DNA of 64,000 nt from NCBI GenBank assembly GCA_950106755.1, contig OX467089.1:5954501-6018500 (forward strand), in the 5' to 3' direction. This document shows, in pieces, positions 45,661 through 59,500 of the stretch. Below the pieces are notes generated by a model. It made no database searches and was not told the DNA's origin. It saw only the letters and a program-made list of their open reading frames with translations. The translations under genes and the position numbers were made by a program. Origin of the DNA: Climacium dendroides. Taxonomy: Eukaryota; Streptophyta; Bryopsida; Hypnales; Climaciaceae. Position 1 is the stretch's first letter; every line of letters begins with the position of its first letter.

Positions 45661-48600
45661 GATGTTGGGATAAGATGGAAAGACAATCAAAAAAATGTCT
45701 AAAGAATTCTTTATCGATTGTAGTGTAAACACCAACCAGAAAAGTCTTCCAGCCAACTTTACAAATAATAAAGTCCACTGGTGAACTTTACCAACAAGAA
45801 ATTCTTCATTGACCACAATTGGAACCATAACCCCTAATGGTCCCCATGGACAAACTTTGTACATTTTTAAATTGAAGCAAATTTTGAAAAGTTGTAACTT
45901 TTGAATCTACTTCTTGAATTCAATAAAAACTTGTTGGAAAAAATGCATGTATTCATTTAGTTTGAGTGGTAAAATTTTTAGAACAATCTAGTGTATATTG
46001 AATTTTTGAAATTTTTTTAAGTACACATGGTTTAATTTTAGTTCACCAATGTGCATTTTGATGGCTACAACTTTGGAACTTTGGAGCTTGTTTCTCCTTC
46101 ATCCAATGTCCATTTGGAATTTTTAAAAATTATAGTTTTTGATTCCCCTAAAATTCTTCTTATTGTGGTAAAATTTTCATTTCATTCTAAGTTCATGTTT
46201 GGAGTGTGTTTTTAGAAAAGATAGTCATGGTCTTATAGGGATGAGAGGAGAAATCCCGACATATTCATTGTATAAAGAACTACTTGGTCTTCTCTACTAT
46301 AAAGTATATATCTTCTTATTCCTCTTTTTCGATTTTCCTCTCTTTACATTGACCTAGCTTCATGGGTAGTGAGAGGAAATGTCAGAATGTTATGGAACAA
46401 AACAAATTCTTAGAAGCTTCATTTTTTTAATTTTGTTCAAAAGCAAGTTGAATATCAAAATCAAGTTTTAAGGGGAAAAGAACTCAAAGTACTAAAATGC
46501 ATTGGATAGTGTACCATTTTTTTAATAAACTATCCCATATAAAACTAAAAAAACAACTAAAATGTCTTAAACTTAAATCTATCATGTGGATATTGCATCA
46601 AAGAAATGCACAAATTAAAAATGGTGAAAATTTTCCATTCTTCTATATGCACAAAGTCTATTAGACCATCTAAAGGAAACAACGTCCTTGACATCCATCT
46701 AGGTTAATTATTTGGCAATTAAATTTTTCTTGTAATTTTTTTCCACTACCAATTTTCCACTAAAATTTCCACCAATTTAATATCCTTGAACTTCAAATTA
46801 ATTTCTACCAAATCTTTGTCCATTTTGAAATTCAGTTCTTCTCTAAATGGAGATTTTTCCCAAACACTAACCTTGGTTACCTCAAAATCTACACAAAAGG
46901 TGTTGGGACTATTATTGCCTTGTTGATTGTATTATATTAATGCAAGCCACGCACATAAAGACAGACATTGGTCATATCTAATTGTACATGTTCTAATGCA
47001 AGTTGCGAACAAAAAACTCAAACTAATCAATCGCATGGCTCAGAGATTATAGGAAAGAATTTTAATGAAGTTGGAATTCTTTGGAGGTCAAGTTTCTAGT
47101 CAAGGGAGTGAAAGCGCCCAAAAAACTTGACCTCCACATAATTCCCCTTACAAAAAGTGCTGCCATATAGACAATGATGTCATTTTTTAATCCATGCTTG
47201 ACATTCTCTTCCAAACAAGTCTTGGCCATAGTATAAATCCAATCCAATGAAGAATGAAATTTGCTCCAATCATATTGCTCCATTTCCCTACAATTGTTGA
47301 TTGGTGCACTTCTCCACCATAGTGTAAAGTAATTTTTAGATGGATGGCTTTATATATTGGGAGGCCCCTCTCAAAAGTCTCTTGGGCTGTGATAGCTTTG
47401 TAGTAAAGGTGAAGGCAAGAGCCTAGGAGATTTGAGGAAAGTACTCCCACCTTGTTAAGTAGGGGGCCAAGCCAAATATTGTGCCAAGTATCTTGGATAT
47501 TGTGCCATAGCATATTAAATTTCCAAATGGCAATTATGGTGTATAATCTTACAAATTTTCTATAGGAAAATGGCCAGCTACTTGCTTATCAAGGGATAAG
47601 AATGTTAGCTTCCTCAAGAGAAAACCTATATAAGTCATTTCATAATTTTTTTGGCATTCACAAAATATTAAATGAATTTTCAAAGTTGAAATCATAGGTC
47701 GCATACTTATGCCATTAGATTCCCTTACATAGCCTCTTGATGTTGGGAATAATTCAAACTTCCATTGGAAACCTCAAAAGAAATCTTCAACTCCCATTAG
47801 TTGAGCCTTTGTTCTTGCGGTAGTTTTGGGTGGATGAAGGTGGCCCTTGAAGGTCTAAATATAAGTGGTGCAAAATGGATGGTGGCTTTTTTGGTGAGTA
47901 TGGTAGAAGCACCAAAAAACAACACTTTTGAGAGTCCTTCCAAGTAGGTGTATGGTCTAAACGATGACTTTGTTTTGGAAGGACTAATGTTTGCTTGCTT
48001 AACCTATAAGTCCCAAGGCCTCTTTTCCATCAAAAACCACTCAAAACTGCCATTTCTATAGCAATGAGCAGAAATGTGTGGCAGAAATTTCATAAACTTT
48101 TACTTCATAGATTACAAGATATTTGTGTCTAAAGCGAAGGAAATCAATTTTGTACCTTGTTCAACTACATTATTTGGCTTTAAACATTCATAACTTATAA
48201 TTTTTTATGATAAAGAATTGAGTTGAGATTCTATGAATTTTTTTTGTAAAAAGATACTTAATTGTCATTCATTAAAAAATTGTTAAGTAGAAATAGGTCC
48301 AAGATTGAAGGAAAATCTAAATTGTTAATAGCTCTAAGATGGAATTGAAATATACTAATCTCAATGGTGAGATTGTTCTAGCAAGAGATCTTAACCTTGT
48401 GAAACTTTTTTTCTTCTCGCCAAAGAAAATAAAGCGCTTTTTGTTCCATAACTTTTTCTCTTGGGATTTGATTGAAATAAAAATTTATATTTTCAAAAAA
48501 CAAATGTGTTTTCCTATCTTTACAAAAAAATTCAGAAAATCACAGCAAATATTGAAACCATAGGAGCCTGCCTAAAATCCATTTTGTCCCCTTAGGGTAC

Positions 48601-51267
48601 AATGGGACTTTAGGGTTAACCCCTAAAGGACCAAATGCCGTTTTTTGTCAACATAGCAATTTTGGGTAGCTCACTACAAATGGAATTTTCATTTTCTTTC
48701 ATTGAAATTTTCATACAACATATGCCCAAGGAGTAGCTTTAAGGCCCAACAACTTTCATAACTTTTGACTACATGGTTAAAAAGTTATTGTATGATATGT
48801 AATTTTCAACATTTGGCGAGTAATCCAGGCAACAAAAAAATTCTTTAAAAATCTCTTTTAAAAAAAATAAAAATTTGAAATTGGTTCTTTATATTTATTT
48901 ATACATGAAAAGCTTGAAATCATTCTATTTTGATTAATGAGATGAAAGTTATGAGGAATTTTAGTTGCGGATAGTTTGCGGGTAGTTTTGGAATCTATAC
49001 TTTAAAATAAACTTTGAAGTCCTTTATTTAACTCAATTTTCAATATTTTTGGAATAAAATAAAATAATTTGGTTTAGATAATTTATTAAAATATTACAAC
49101 CATTGGGATTTGCATTTTTGAGTTCCATAAATAAATTGTTAACAATTTTGTATTTTGAATCATACTCTACTTCTTTCTACTTCTAATTTTTTCCTATATA
49201 TTGTACAATTCCAAATGATTTGAAAATTTTCAAGCATGTGGTCAACTTATCTTGAAGAATAGATCCAAAAAGTAGCCACCATTTTGGACATTTTTCATAA
49301 TGATTTGACCTTGTGAAGTGCAATTGCCCGATTTTTGCAGGGACAAATAAAGGATTTTTGTTACTTCAAACACTAATATCTTGCAATCTACACTATGAAA
49401 ATTTCTGTGAAAATTTCTGAAAAATTTTCCACATATTCTCAAACCAAAGTAATATAAGATCCTATGGTTAGATGTGTCAAAAATGATTTTTTTTATTTTT
49501 AAAATTTGGTATTTGTACTAGAGATGACAATTTTGGAGCATTTTTGATAAAAACATAGTCAAAATCATTTAGGAGTTAAGGTAAAGGGGGGTGGCCATTC
49601 AAGGCCAAAATATAGATGATGGAATTTGTAAGGGATCAAATTTAGAGCCTCCCACCTTTTTCCAAAAGGAAAAAGGCAAAGGTTTACGTGATGAACAGAG
49701 AACTTTCAAAGCAATCATGTTTGTCCAAAAAACATTTCATTTATCCAAAAGAATATTTGAACCTTTCAAAATAACCTTCTAAATATTTTAAAAAGGATTT
49801 TAGCATTAATTCATAAGTACTTCAAAGCTTATATTCTAGATGATGAATAGAAGACTTCATGACCATGTTTTGTACAAATAATTTCTCATTCATCCAAATC
49901 AATGCTTGAATCTTCAAAATTTGATCCTTTACAATAAATGAAATATACAAATTAAAGTATTAAAAAAATGTACATAATCTCAAAAATGGATTTGATACTA
50001 AACAATTAATAAGAAGGATTTCATGATCTTTTTGGAAAGTGAAAGAGGATTCAAACACACTTTAGCATGCATTATTTGACCATCCTATGATTAAGTTATA
50101 ATTTTTCAATGTATTGTTTCTAGGTGTATCCAAAACCAACACTCCACTCTTATAGACTCTCATGCTATGATTGTGTCTTATTGTAGCCAATAAAACTTTG
50201 ATTCGTTAGTGCTAGAGAGTTTTCAACAAAATCTAGATGTACTAAAATGTATGACTCCATTGAAAAAACTTGTTTTTAAAAAATAAAATTGCATTCTATA
50301 ATAAGTAGAGATGTTAAATATAAATTTTATAAATTCTCTACAGTTCAAATTTTAAGAAAGATTTTAGATCTTTACAAAATCAATTTAAAAACTATTAACT
50401 TGATGAATTCACCAAAATCTAATTTGATTTCTATCTTGAACATTAGAGTTTTGGTACAATTGGCTAAATCTATGAGGTTAGAGTAGCAAACTGGCAACTT
50501 TCTACAAGGTTTAGATTTTTTATAATGCTAATATGACATAGTATTTACTTTAATCTTTTTACTTTGAATTCAAATCATTATAATTTTTTTTGTATAGTAA
50601 ATTTTTTTTTTAATAAAAAACTTGAATCTTCAAATATAACATGACTTAGGATAAATTTGTTACCATTATATAAAAAGTAACTTTCTTGTGTATCCTATAA
50701 TGTCCATGCTACCTTAAATTGGATGAAAATTAGTTGTGAATAATATGAAAGCTACATATATGCAGTGCTTAACATTAATGGTTAAACAATGTAGCCTTCT
50801 TGAGTCTATGACCACCCTTTATACATAATCTATCATTTATTGATCAAATTGAAGTTTGTAATCAATTTCTTAAAGTATAAATGCAATCTATCCTTTATTT
50901 ACCACCAGGATAGCACTACCTTACAGGAAATTTTTTTCTAGTCCTACTCTCTTAAAGGTCAAATGACCCCCCAAAACTGATGAGATTATTAACAAACTCA
51001 AGAAAAATGAAACTCAAATAGTTTCATAATTTTCCAACACTATAGTAATATTTTACACATTTTCAAAGTTTAAAACATAGGATATCTAATAGTAGACTCA
51101 CCTGGAATGAACACGTTAAAGCACAAATTGTCTCAACTTTCATTGGTTGCTTCAAAATACTCCTCACCTCTCATTGGTTGCTTCTAAAAACTTGTGGTTG
51201 TTTTTAACCTTAAAAGGGTCATTTTTAAAGGACAAAACATGGTTTTTTTAGGAATTACTTCCATACC
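45661..51267. other. AT-rich repeat-laden spacer
   Basis: Degenerate ~180-bp units with phrases like 'aacttttgaatc...aataaaaacttgttggaaaaa' and 'ttcatccaatgtcc...gtggtaaaattttca' occur at ~45,890-46,200, related to those at 51.3-51.85 kb. At 48,616-48,619 a TTAA is centred in ttaggg-TTAA-cccctaa, an end-like motif matching the TTAA elements below. A minus-strand open region at 47,062-47,513 is unrecognised. No gene supported. Confidence 0.45.
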
Positions 51268-52247
51268 TTAACCCCTCACCGCCCAAGGGGACCAAAAGTG
51301 TCCTCACACAGTCTAGCAGTCAACTTCAAAGTGCTGTAACTTTTTCATCCAATGTCCAAATCCAATAAAACTTGTTGGGAGAGTTGCGCATAATAGTCTA
51401 TTTTTTGTGGTAAAATTTTCAGATCTATCCAAGATGTAATGAGTTTTTGAAAGCCATTCAAAGTTCGCAGGTTCAATTTGAGTTCACCACACTGCAATGA
51501 GATGGCTGCAACTTCGGGGGCTTGTATCTTTTTCATCAAATGTTATTTTTCAATAAAATTTGTTGGGTTTTGTTCCCCATAAAGTCTACTTATTGTGATA
51601 AAATTTTCATGTCAATCCAAGTTGTTTTGAATGCTTGGGAGCAATTCGAAGTTCAAAATCCAGACATTTTTGCATTACAGTGAACTTCGGTGGCTTATAA
51701 CTTCTTCATACAGGGTTTGTTTTCAATAATTTTTGTTGGAAAAGTTGCGCATACTAGTCTAGTTCTTGTGGTAAAAATTTCATATCAATCCAAGAAGTTA
51801 TGATTGACTGAGAAGCATTTTACTAGAGGTAGGTTCAGCCATAGATGTGTTTTTTTGCTACTTTTTTCACTGTTTTTTGACATTTCAAATCCATTTTGCA
51901 AATGCAATGAGTCAATTGAATGATTTTTTTTCCCACCAAAGTGTTTGTCTTTTGATTTTAAATCACTTTGTAGTTTAAAGTTTTTTCATTTGAGTAGATT
52001 TAGAAATCGAATTTCACCTCCAAATGTGTTTTTAGGAAAATTTCAGCATCTTTGTCAACACTAAAACATTATAATCTTTCAATCTATACGGTCAAATGAC
52101 CCCAAATTTGATTTACACCATCTACAATATGCACACTACAAGATTGTACGGTTGAGATTTTCATAACTTACTCACATTTAGACTTATAACACTTGAAAAG
52201 CAAGGTTGTTTTTTAACATGGTTAGGCCTTGGGCGGTGAGGGGTTAA
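51268..52247. mobile_element. TTAA-flanked element with 17-bp perfect TIRs (piggyBac-like MITE)
   Basis: TTAA (51,268-51,271) is followed by CCCCTCACCGCCCAAGG (51,272-51,288). The exact reverse complement (52,227-52,243) is followed by TTAA (52,244-52,247). A TTAA target duplication with termini starting CCC is the piggyBac pattern. The interior (972 bp with TIRs) has no transposase. It holds three degenerate ~183-bp tandem units beginning near 51,330, 51,512 and 51,695. Because TTAA is itself palindromic, the alternative reading is a 21-bp inverted repeat with no TSD. Confidence 0.6.
51327..51840. repeat. Degenerate ~183-bp tandem units inside the TTAA element
   Basis: Shared phrases 'ttttcat(c/a)(c/a)aatgt', 'caataaaa(c/t)ttgttgg', 'agtct(a)...cttgtggtaaaattttca' and 'atc(t/a)atccaag' recur at three offsets. 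Copies are ~65-75% alike by eye. Confidence 0.6.
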
Positions 52248-52441
52248 TCAAGTTGAGATCACTGAATTGTGTAACATTATTAACCAATGCCAGAGGGGTC
52301 CTTTTTACTCCCCCCAAAAGTGAAGTCTCCAACATTGCAACTTCCTAGCCAATGAAAGACTCTACAAATTAAACAAAATTCACTCCCATGGATCTAGAGA
52401 AACGAGTATACCAATCTCCAAAAAGGAATGCTTTAGAATGG

Positions 52442-52523
52442 TTAACCCTTAAATATCAAAGATTTATATGGTAATGAAAAGGGATGATTTGCAAGGTCAC
52501 CCTTTCGTCCTTTTAAGGGTTAA
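52442..52523. mobile_element. 74-bp TTAA-flanked mini-element
   Basis: TTAA (52,442-52,445), CCCTTAAA..., ...TTTAAGGG, TTAA (52,520-52,523). Same TTAA plus CCC-terminus design as the larger element 200 bp upstream, with 8-bp perfect TIRs. Short enough that chance cannot be excluded. Confidence 0.4.
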
Positions 52524-53571
52524 GGATGAGATCTACGCTGAAGACACATTGACAAGCCTTTCTCAAATTGCTGTTGGAAGAAATCACAATAATTTGACAT
52601 AAAACTTATTTTCTTCGGTAAATTTTTCACAATCAACTTCTATAATCAAAATTGCATTAAAAATACAGATTTTATCCAGAGTTGCCAAAATTTGGAGTTC
52701 ACTTTAAAATTAGGTGACCTCAAGGGATTCCCCAAGTTTCACACATGAATGAAAAATTATGAGTTAAATAGTTCTTAGTGCACGGGTGTTTTCATTCACA
52801 ACTTCATCTACTGAAAACTAGCAAAATCACTCGAAAAAAATCTTAAACTTACTAGCGGTCACTTTGAAGTTACCATCATGTTGAACACTCTGCAGAAAAA
52901 GGTTTTCCATTCCCGAAATGGACAAACAAACTGCCACCAATGAAAAAACAGAAGTTTTACATGACAACAGACCTGTACAACAACCCAAGAGAGATTCAAT
53001 TCGCTTCCTAAGACTAGATACCAAAAAAACCAAGTGAGCACGGAGTCCAAGCCCATATATTTTTGGAACAACGAATTCAAAAGCCATTGATCGAACTCAA
53101 TAGCTCCCAATTATGAGATTGCCTGGCAAATGAAGAGATTTGAACTAAGCCTTGAAAGACCGCTCGGATCGACACAAACACGAGACGAGAGGGCTTGCAC
53201 CCCTCTCCAATGCTATACAAGGTGCTCCGACCTAATGTGGTGAATGATGTCCATCCCGACCCAACTGGTGAACACCCAAGCCTGTATCAATGGAAAAAGA
53301 GGGTGACCTCCAAACTGCCGACGCACGGGCTAGGAGGAGGATCTCACTCTCTCCGCCTGATACCAAATGAAGTGACCTTGAAGTACTCTGCATGAATTCT
53401 GACTTGAAATCCACTCCCAACCCTAAGTACGGCGTGGTCAGTTGTGGATGTCCCTCTCAACTCCTGTTAGTCCTAAACATTTTACAGCTGACTGACGGAC
53501 CCTTTTCCCTAGCTACCAATCCAGCTAGCGAGCAGAACATTTGAAAAAATGAAAAATGAATCGGCATAACT
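52524..53571. other. 3' flank of PHGAP
   Basis: Includes the likely 3' UTR directly downstream of the TGA at 53,572. An open minus-strand stretch at 53,232-53,420 and others at 52,827-53,110 have no family resemblance. A polyadenylation signal could not be chosen with confidence. Confidence 0.4.
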
Positions 53572-56500
53572 TCAGGGGCTGCTTCTCCTGGGCGGGGACG
53601 AAGGGTTCGAGTCATGGCCACTCAGTGTGGTGGGAACTAAACTGGGATCCAGACTATTGAGCTGGTCCATCAGCAGAGATCGCCGCTCCTTGAAGAAGTC
53701 GAGCCGGGTCGTCAACTCCACCAGGGAAGCGGAAGCAGTGGGGGGTTGCCGATGCGAAACGGGTATCCTGGAACTACCGCTCTGCAAACACCAGAGACTG
53801 CTTAATTACATAAATGACACATCCAAAACCCAAGCCAAGTCTAAAACGTAATAAGAATGGAACATCGAGAGCTAGGTTCACTACAAGCAAGTTAAGAAAT
53901 GAAGTACCTCAATGTCCAGATGGAGGCGTTTCCCACTGGAATGCTGCATGGGTTCTAACGACTCAATGAGACCTAACTCGAGCTTCATTTCCTCGGTCAG
54001 GTTGGAGGGCTCTGGCTGACTTCTCCAAGCGAACTGGCGACCCGCAGCAGACGGCCCTGCTGGAGGACGAAGGGTTCTCCAGTCACTCACTCCAGATAGT
54101 TCATGTGGAGGGCTGCTTCGACGTTGCATGCTCAGACCTCGAGCTCTTTCGGCCATAAGGGCCTCCTAAGGGTGCATACGAACAGTACATTTTAATAAAT
54201 CAACCGTGACATTAATTGTAGGCACTTACACTTTACACACATACACTCCCACCTGGCTAGGACTTCAGCAGAACCATCACAGAAATAAGGAATCAATCAT
54301 AACCTACCTTGGCTTCTGCAAGGGCGTTACGTTGCTGATTCACTACATGCTCGAGCGCAGCTGTGTCTTCTTGGCCACTCAGGCCATCTATATTCTGATT
54401 CGTTGCAAACCCCGGCAACCAGAAAACCATCAGAATCCATCAGTAGTACAGTCACGAACATCACTAAAGAAGATTAATCTGAAGAAGATGTGGCCCGCAG
54501 AGATCACTATCCAACATAAGAAGTCTCTATGAGGAAACACAGTAGCTATACAGTTGTAAAAGGGTTTTATATTGGACTAGATGGAATAGGAAAAGACCTC
54601 GTTTTTCTGCTTTTCGTGATGGCAAAGAGCTAATGTCAAATCAAGCTCTTGTTGGAGAATTTTTCTGCACAAACGTTTGCAATACCTCAGCAAAATCAGT
54701 AGATCTCAAAGAAAGTTCAGAGTCCTACAGGAAATCTTCGTCACGTCGTACCCCAATGCTTCAAGTACATAGTGACGTATTTGTTGCCAGTAAAATATTA
54801 TGGTCCCCATCAGGAGCTTACTGTTGAGCTTGCAGACTTTTGACTCGTTGATGACGCTCGTTCGAGTCAGACAGAGACATCCCGTGTTGCTGTTGACGTT
54901 GCTGGTTCAGCTGCAAGTGAAGCTCAGCGACTTTTTGCTTCAACCTTGCAACGTCGGCTTCCACGACGGCAATTTCCTCCACTTCGGCTCGTGTCTATCA
55001 AGTGAAACATGGCCATAGAATCAGGCACTGATGCATGATCAAGAAGGGAATAAACCACGAATCTTCTTGTCCAGCAAGATGGATCAAAAATTGCCTTCGA
55101 ACAACTCTTGAACTGAACCATAAATACCTTTGAGTCAAGAGACTGAGCCCCAGACAACTGAGCAGCCGACATACTGAGCCCAATTTCCAAGGCAGCTCTC
55201 AAATCTCGTTCTGTTTGAAGCTGCTCCTGCAATCTTGCCACCTGACCATACAGAAGTATTGCAAAATCATTCATTTATTATCAAAGCATGGAGATTAAAG
55301 TGTTGAACCCCGTGTTAAAACGACTTTTGTTGGAAGACCTGAATGCTTGAAATATTTCGTTCATTGCAATGGATCGAAGCTAAAGACGTACATCTTGCTC
55401 CAGTGCCAGCCGACGGTCGTGCAAAGCTTGCTTCCTTCTTTCCAAGCTGGCTTGTAAGATTGCATTACCTTTTGCCTGTGTATTCAGAATGCCATGTATC
55501 AATTGACATGATATTGAAGAGGGACACTAAGGTATTCCAAGTACGCTAAGCAAGATATCACACACTAAACACTCTTCTGAATGAGAAAGTGAAGGCCGCT
55601 ACGTAAATATAACTACGAATAAATGACAAAAGATTTTAGACAAATATTGCACCAAGTAGGAAGCAAAAGTACTCAATATTAGAATCGATCTTTAATAAGA
55701 GTGCAAATCGTTGAAGAAGATAATATATGGACCCAAATTTCAGATTAATTTCATAAAGATTTCTCAGAAGGCTACCTCTTTAGCAATCCGGTTACGCAAA
55801 TCAGTCCTCGTCACTTCCAACCGATGTATGGCCAACCTGCGGCACCATTTAAAATACACACAATTAGGAGAAGGTATCAGTTTAAAGTGAACATATATAA
55901 GCCTTAGCAAATAGCTCAAGGCTTTTCAATTGTGTAAGTCTGCTATCCTTAAAGAGATGGCGCATGGTTCCATAATAGCTCATGGCTCTACAATGCCAAT
56001 AACCATATTCTGACATTCATATAGAGAACTTACTCTTCCTCCCCAGATGAATCGTTAACATCAGAATTACCACTCTTGTTGGTCACCTGCATATTCAAGC
56101 AGTTGGCCGTTAATACTCACATTCAATGACCATTCGATCAACATTGACGACAAACAAGGAAGTTATCATGTGTGCTGATCACATACTGCAGTGAGACCCC
56201 ATAGTGATGTTCGTTTGCTGCTAGAAGTTGAGGCCAGCGGCTTGGCGAGAGAGTTGTTGCTGGTCTTCTCAGATTGCGTAGTGTTCATAGGCGGTGATAA
56301 TCTGCCATCTCTCCATGGAGAAGACCGACCTCTAGCAGTAATATTTGTATTGAACACACCATTATCGACCGTAACTGAAGGTAAATGATTCTGGTCGTCG
56401 CTGCCTAGTTGCACAGAGCGCGACCAAGCCTTGGCGCTTCCCTTGGGTCGCACAGTGGAAGAACCGAAACCACCTGAGCACTCGTTATCCGAATCCCCAC

Positions 56501-59500
56501 CTTCAAACACCTAAAGAAATACAGTACTGTTTGTTAGAGCCAGCAATATATATGACCTGATTTGAAAAAACGACGAGAACAACGACGAATGATCATAACT
56601 AAATCGGATAGTTGTTAATATTCCATTCCCAGTAGAGAACCTAAATAATTTTTGACATTTTAGTGAAGTTTCAAATAAGGTGAGAACATACCAACATGTC
56701 CCTGCATTGTCAGAAATCATTAATGAAACGGCTCGTGAATTAGCCAGTTTAAAAAAAAGACAAACAATCCAACAATGAGGACACAGATATTGACGTAAGA
56801 AATTATACACTCTCCACAAATATCCCACCTTGTAGTCAAACACATCACTGCCAAGGTTGCCACTACTTTCACTAAGTGTGCCCGAAAGAGCGCGCTCGAT
56901 ATACTCATCACCCTCTTCGTGCAAATCATTTGCAGCATCGTGGAAATTCCCTTCATCCTCATTCATTGCGTGCAATCCTTCATCGTCCTCGTCATCGGAG
57001 GAGGCTTCGGTCTCACTGGCCTCAAGAGTTCCATATATTTGAGGAGAAGGTGGGGCACGCTGTAAACCATAATCCTGAAACAGCAGAGCAGCCTTGTCAC
57101 TAGTAATATAATAGTTGACATTCATATGTAGATATATCCAGGACTGCAGATATATCCAGGACTGCAGCATTGCATCTAAAGAAAATACATGAGTCCACAA
57201 GAGTGACAAAATCTGCAGACTTACTTCAAAGATGTGATCATACTCTTCCAAAAGCGTTGTGACAATGGACTGCGCATTGTTGGCTGCAGCCGTAGCTGCC
57301 AGGAGCTGAGCAGCATTGTCTGGGCTGACTTCAGACTCATCCTCCAGTCCACATTCACCAGCCAATAATGGACGCAGCAACAGTGGAGCCATACATGCAG
57401 CAACAGCTGATGCAGTCATTCGATTGTCATCTGTGTGTGATGATACTGATCTCATCATTCTCAAAACTCTGAAAGGTGCACAGTCGGGTAAGCAAGGCTC
57501 TTTAGATGAAAAGAACAATATACACATGCAGGACATCCTGATGTCTAGATCAAATCCGTCGGACAAATCTCAATCCTTAGATTAGAATACCATAATCAGC
57601 TTGACAGCTCATAGAGAACAACTGTAACGTGTAAGTTCTTCAGACATCGAACTCCTGATAGGCATCAAGATGACGGAAGGGCACGGCACAATAGACATTA
57701 AAACTACCTTTGAAGCAGTCTTCTATTAGGCTCCGGAAATGTATCAGTGACAGCTGACTTCATCGATGAGACACGAGATGCCTTGCCTTCCAATCCTGTT
57801 GATTGATCGGTTTGTTTACAGGTACAAATAGAAGTCAGTAAATTGCTACTTAGATAGCAGAACATGAACATGAATGACAGAATGGGTCATTAAGCGAAGG
57901 GAAGTTATTACTTTGAGCCTCGAGAAGCGCAGTGCAGCATGGTGTTGGGACCGGTGATGACGGCAACTCTCTTAGCACATGCTGCACCCAGCAACAAACT
58001 GTAATTTAGGCATCTAATCCTTGTGAAGGATATTAGTACAATCCTGACTAAAGAGATTCACGAAGTCATCGCTTACAACATCCTGAAATTTAATTCCGAC
58101 ATTCACTTGACCATGTGTAGATATTCAACCTTTATGCAATCGCCAATGACATGTGCATCTTCATCAGGTGAAAACTGATTTCGCCCTGGACATGAGCAAA
58201 ATACCATAGAGTTAGTCGTTCTCAATACGCACTCAGTAATGTATAACACCTCAGCTTTGAAGTCCCTTATCATGAAAATAAAGGGATTTATATTTTCCGA
58301 GTTAGTATGGCTCTCTTGACCACCTTGAAAGCCGCAACCTCGCAGAGTCACTGCAAACGAAACGACAGTATCTGGTGTATCAAGTGCACACACCCCAAAA
58401 GAGAGAAAAATACAAGAAAAACAAACCTTGTTCATAATCACGCACACGTCGCTCCACATCTTCAACATCTGCAGATTGCCGCAATATTCCTTCCACTCCA
58501 ACACCTGTTTTCACAAATAATCGCATTAAGGCGATGAGTCTTTTTCCCCAAGACTGATGTCTGAAACATAGGTAGATTGTGTTTCAGATATACCCGTAAT
58601 TCAGATATGAATGACATACCATATGTCTCAATAAACGTAAGGGCCTTCTCCAGAAAGGATGGACTTCCATCAATGTCTTCCAAGGCCAGTAGGATTGGCC
58701 TACCAACGACCATGGATCTGACTGGTCGCCGGTTGCTTCCTGTGAGACCTGTCAAAACACACCAGATCAGTTTAGGTCAACACATTGCAGACAATAAAAT
58801 ACTCCAAAATGAGAGTTTCCACATATTGTATTTGGATTCAAGTTACATTCTAAAAACACACAAACAAACTATCTTTCAAAATCAAAAGTACACATTCAAT
58901 ACACATAGAATGCACCTGGTCAATGTTTCAAACCAAATGGCGCACCTGGCTCTGAAGACCCATCGATAGATTCAAGACCCTCAGTTTGGAAGCTTGGACT
59001 GTTACTCAAAGTGGATGCATTTGGTGCTGCCTGAAGAGCCCGCTCCAATGCATCTTTCCATTCATCCACGTCTTCAACAGTCTCCGCCTGTAAAGGATAT
59101 ACGATGTGTAAGTTCAACATTTAGGAAACCTGAAATCGACATATATTCGAAAGGAAGTTGCTAATGACGTAGCGTGGCATAAATCACAGATGAGAAAATA
59201 CACGAGTACTACTTATAAAATTTGCAGCTAGGTCAAGTCCCAGTTAATTGGACCATAGCGTAGCAAATGAACTAAGAAATACATCGAAAGTGATCACCTT
59301 CAGGGTAAAGGCCCGTCCATCCGGAAACAAGACTGTCAGCAGCTTTTTCTCAGCCCGCACAAGCACACTGCTCACATGCCCACTATTGGTGATTGAACTG
59401 CCCGATATTGCCCATTCTCTGTCATTGCATGCATTTACCCGAACAAGCACACAGCTCATCTCTAACTGTCATCGTCTAAAAATTAATTTGCGCTCAAAAT

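Noticed and set aside
47062..47513. Overlapping minus-strand ORFs (His/Trp/Ile-rich)
   Set aside because: Could be a retroelement remnant but no catalytic motif or zinc-ligand pattern was found; not supportable as a gene.
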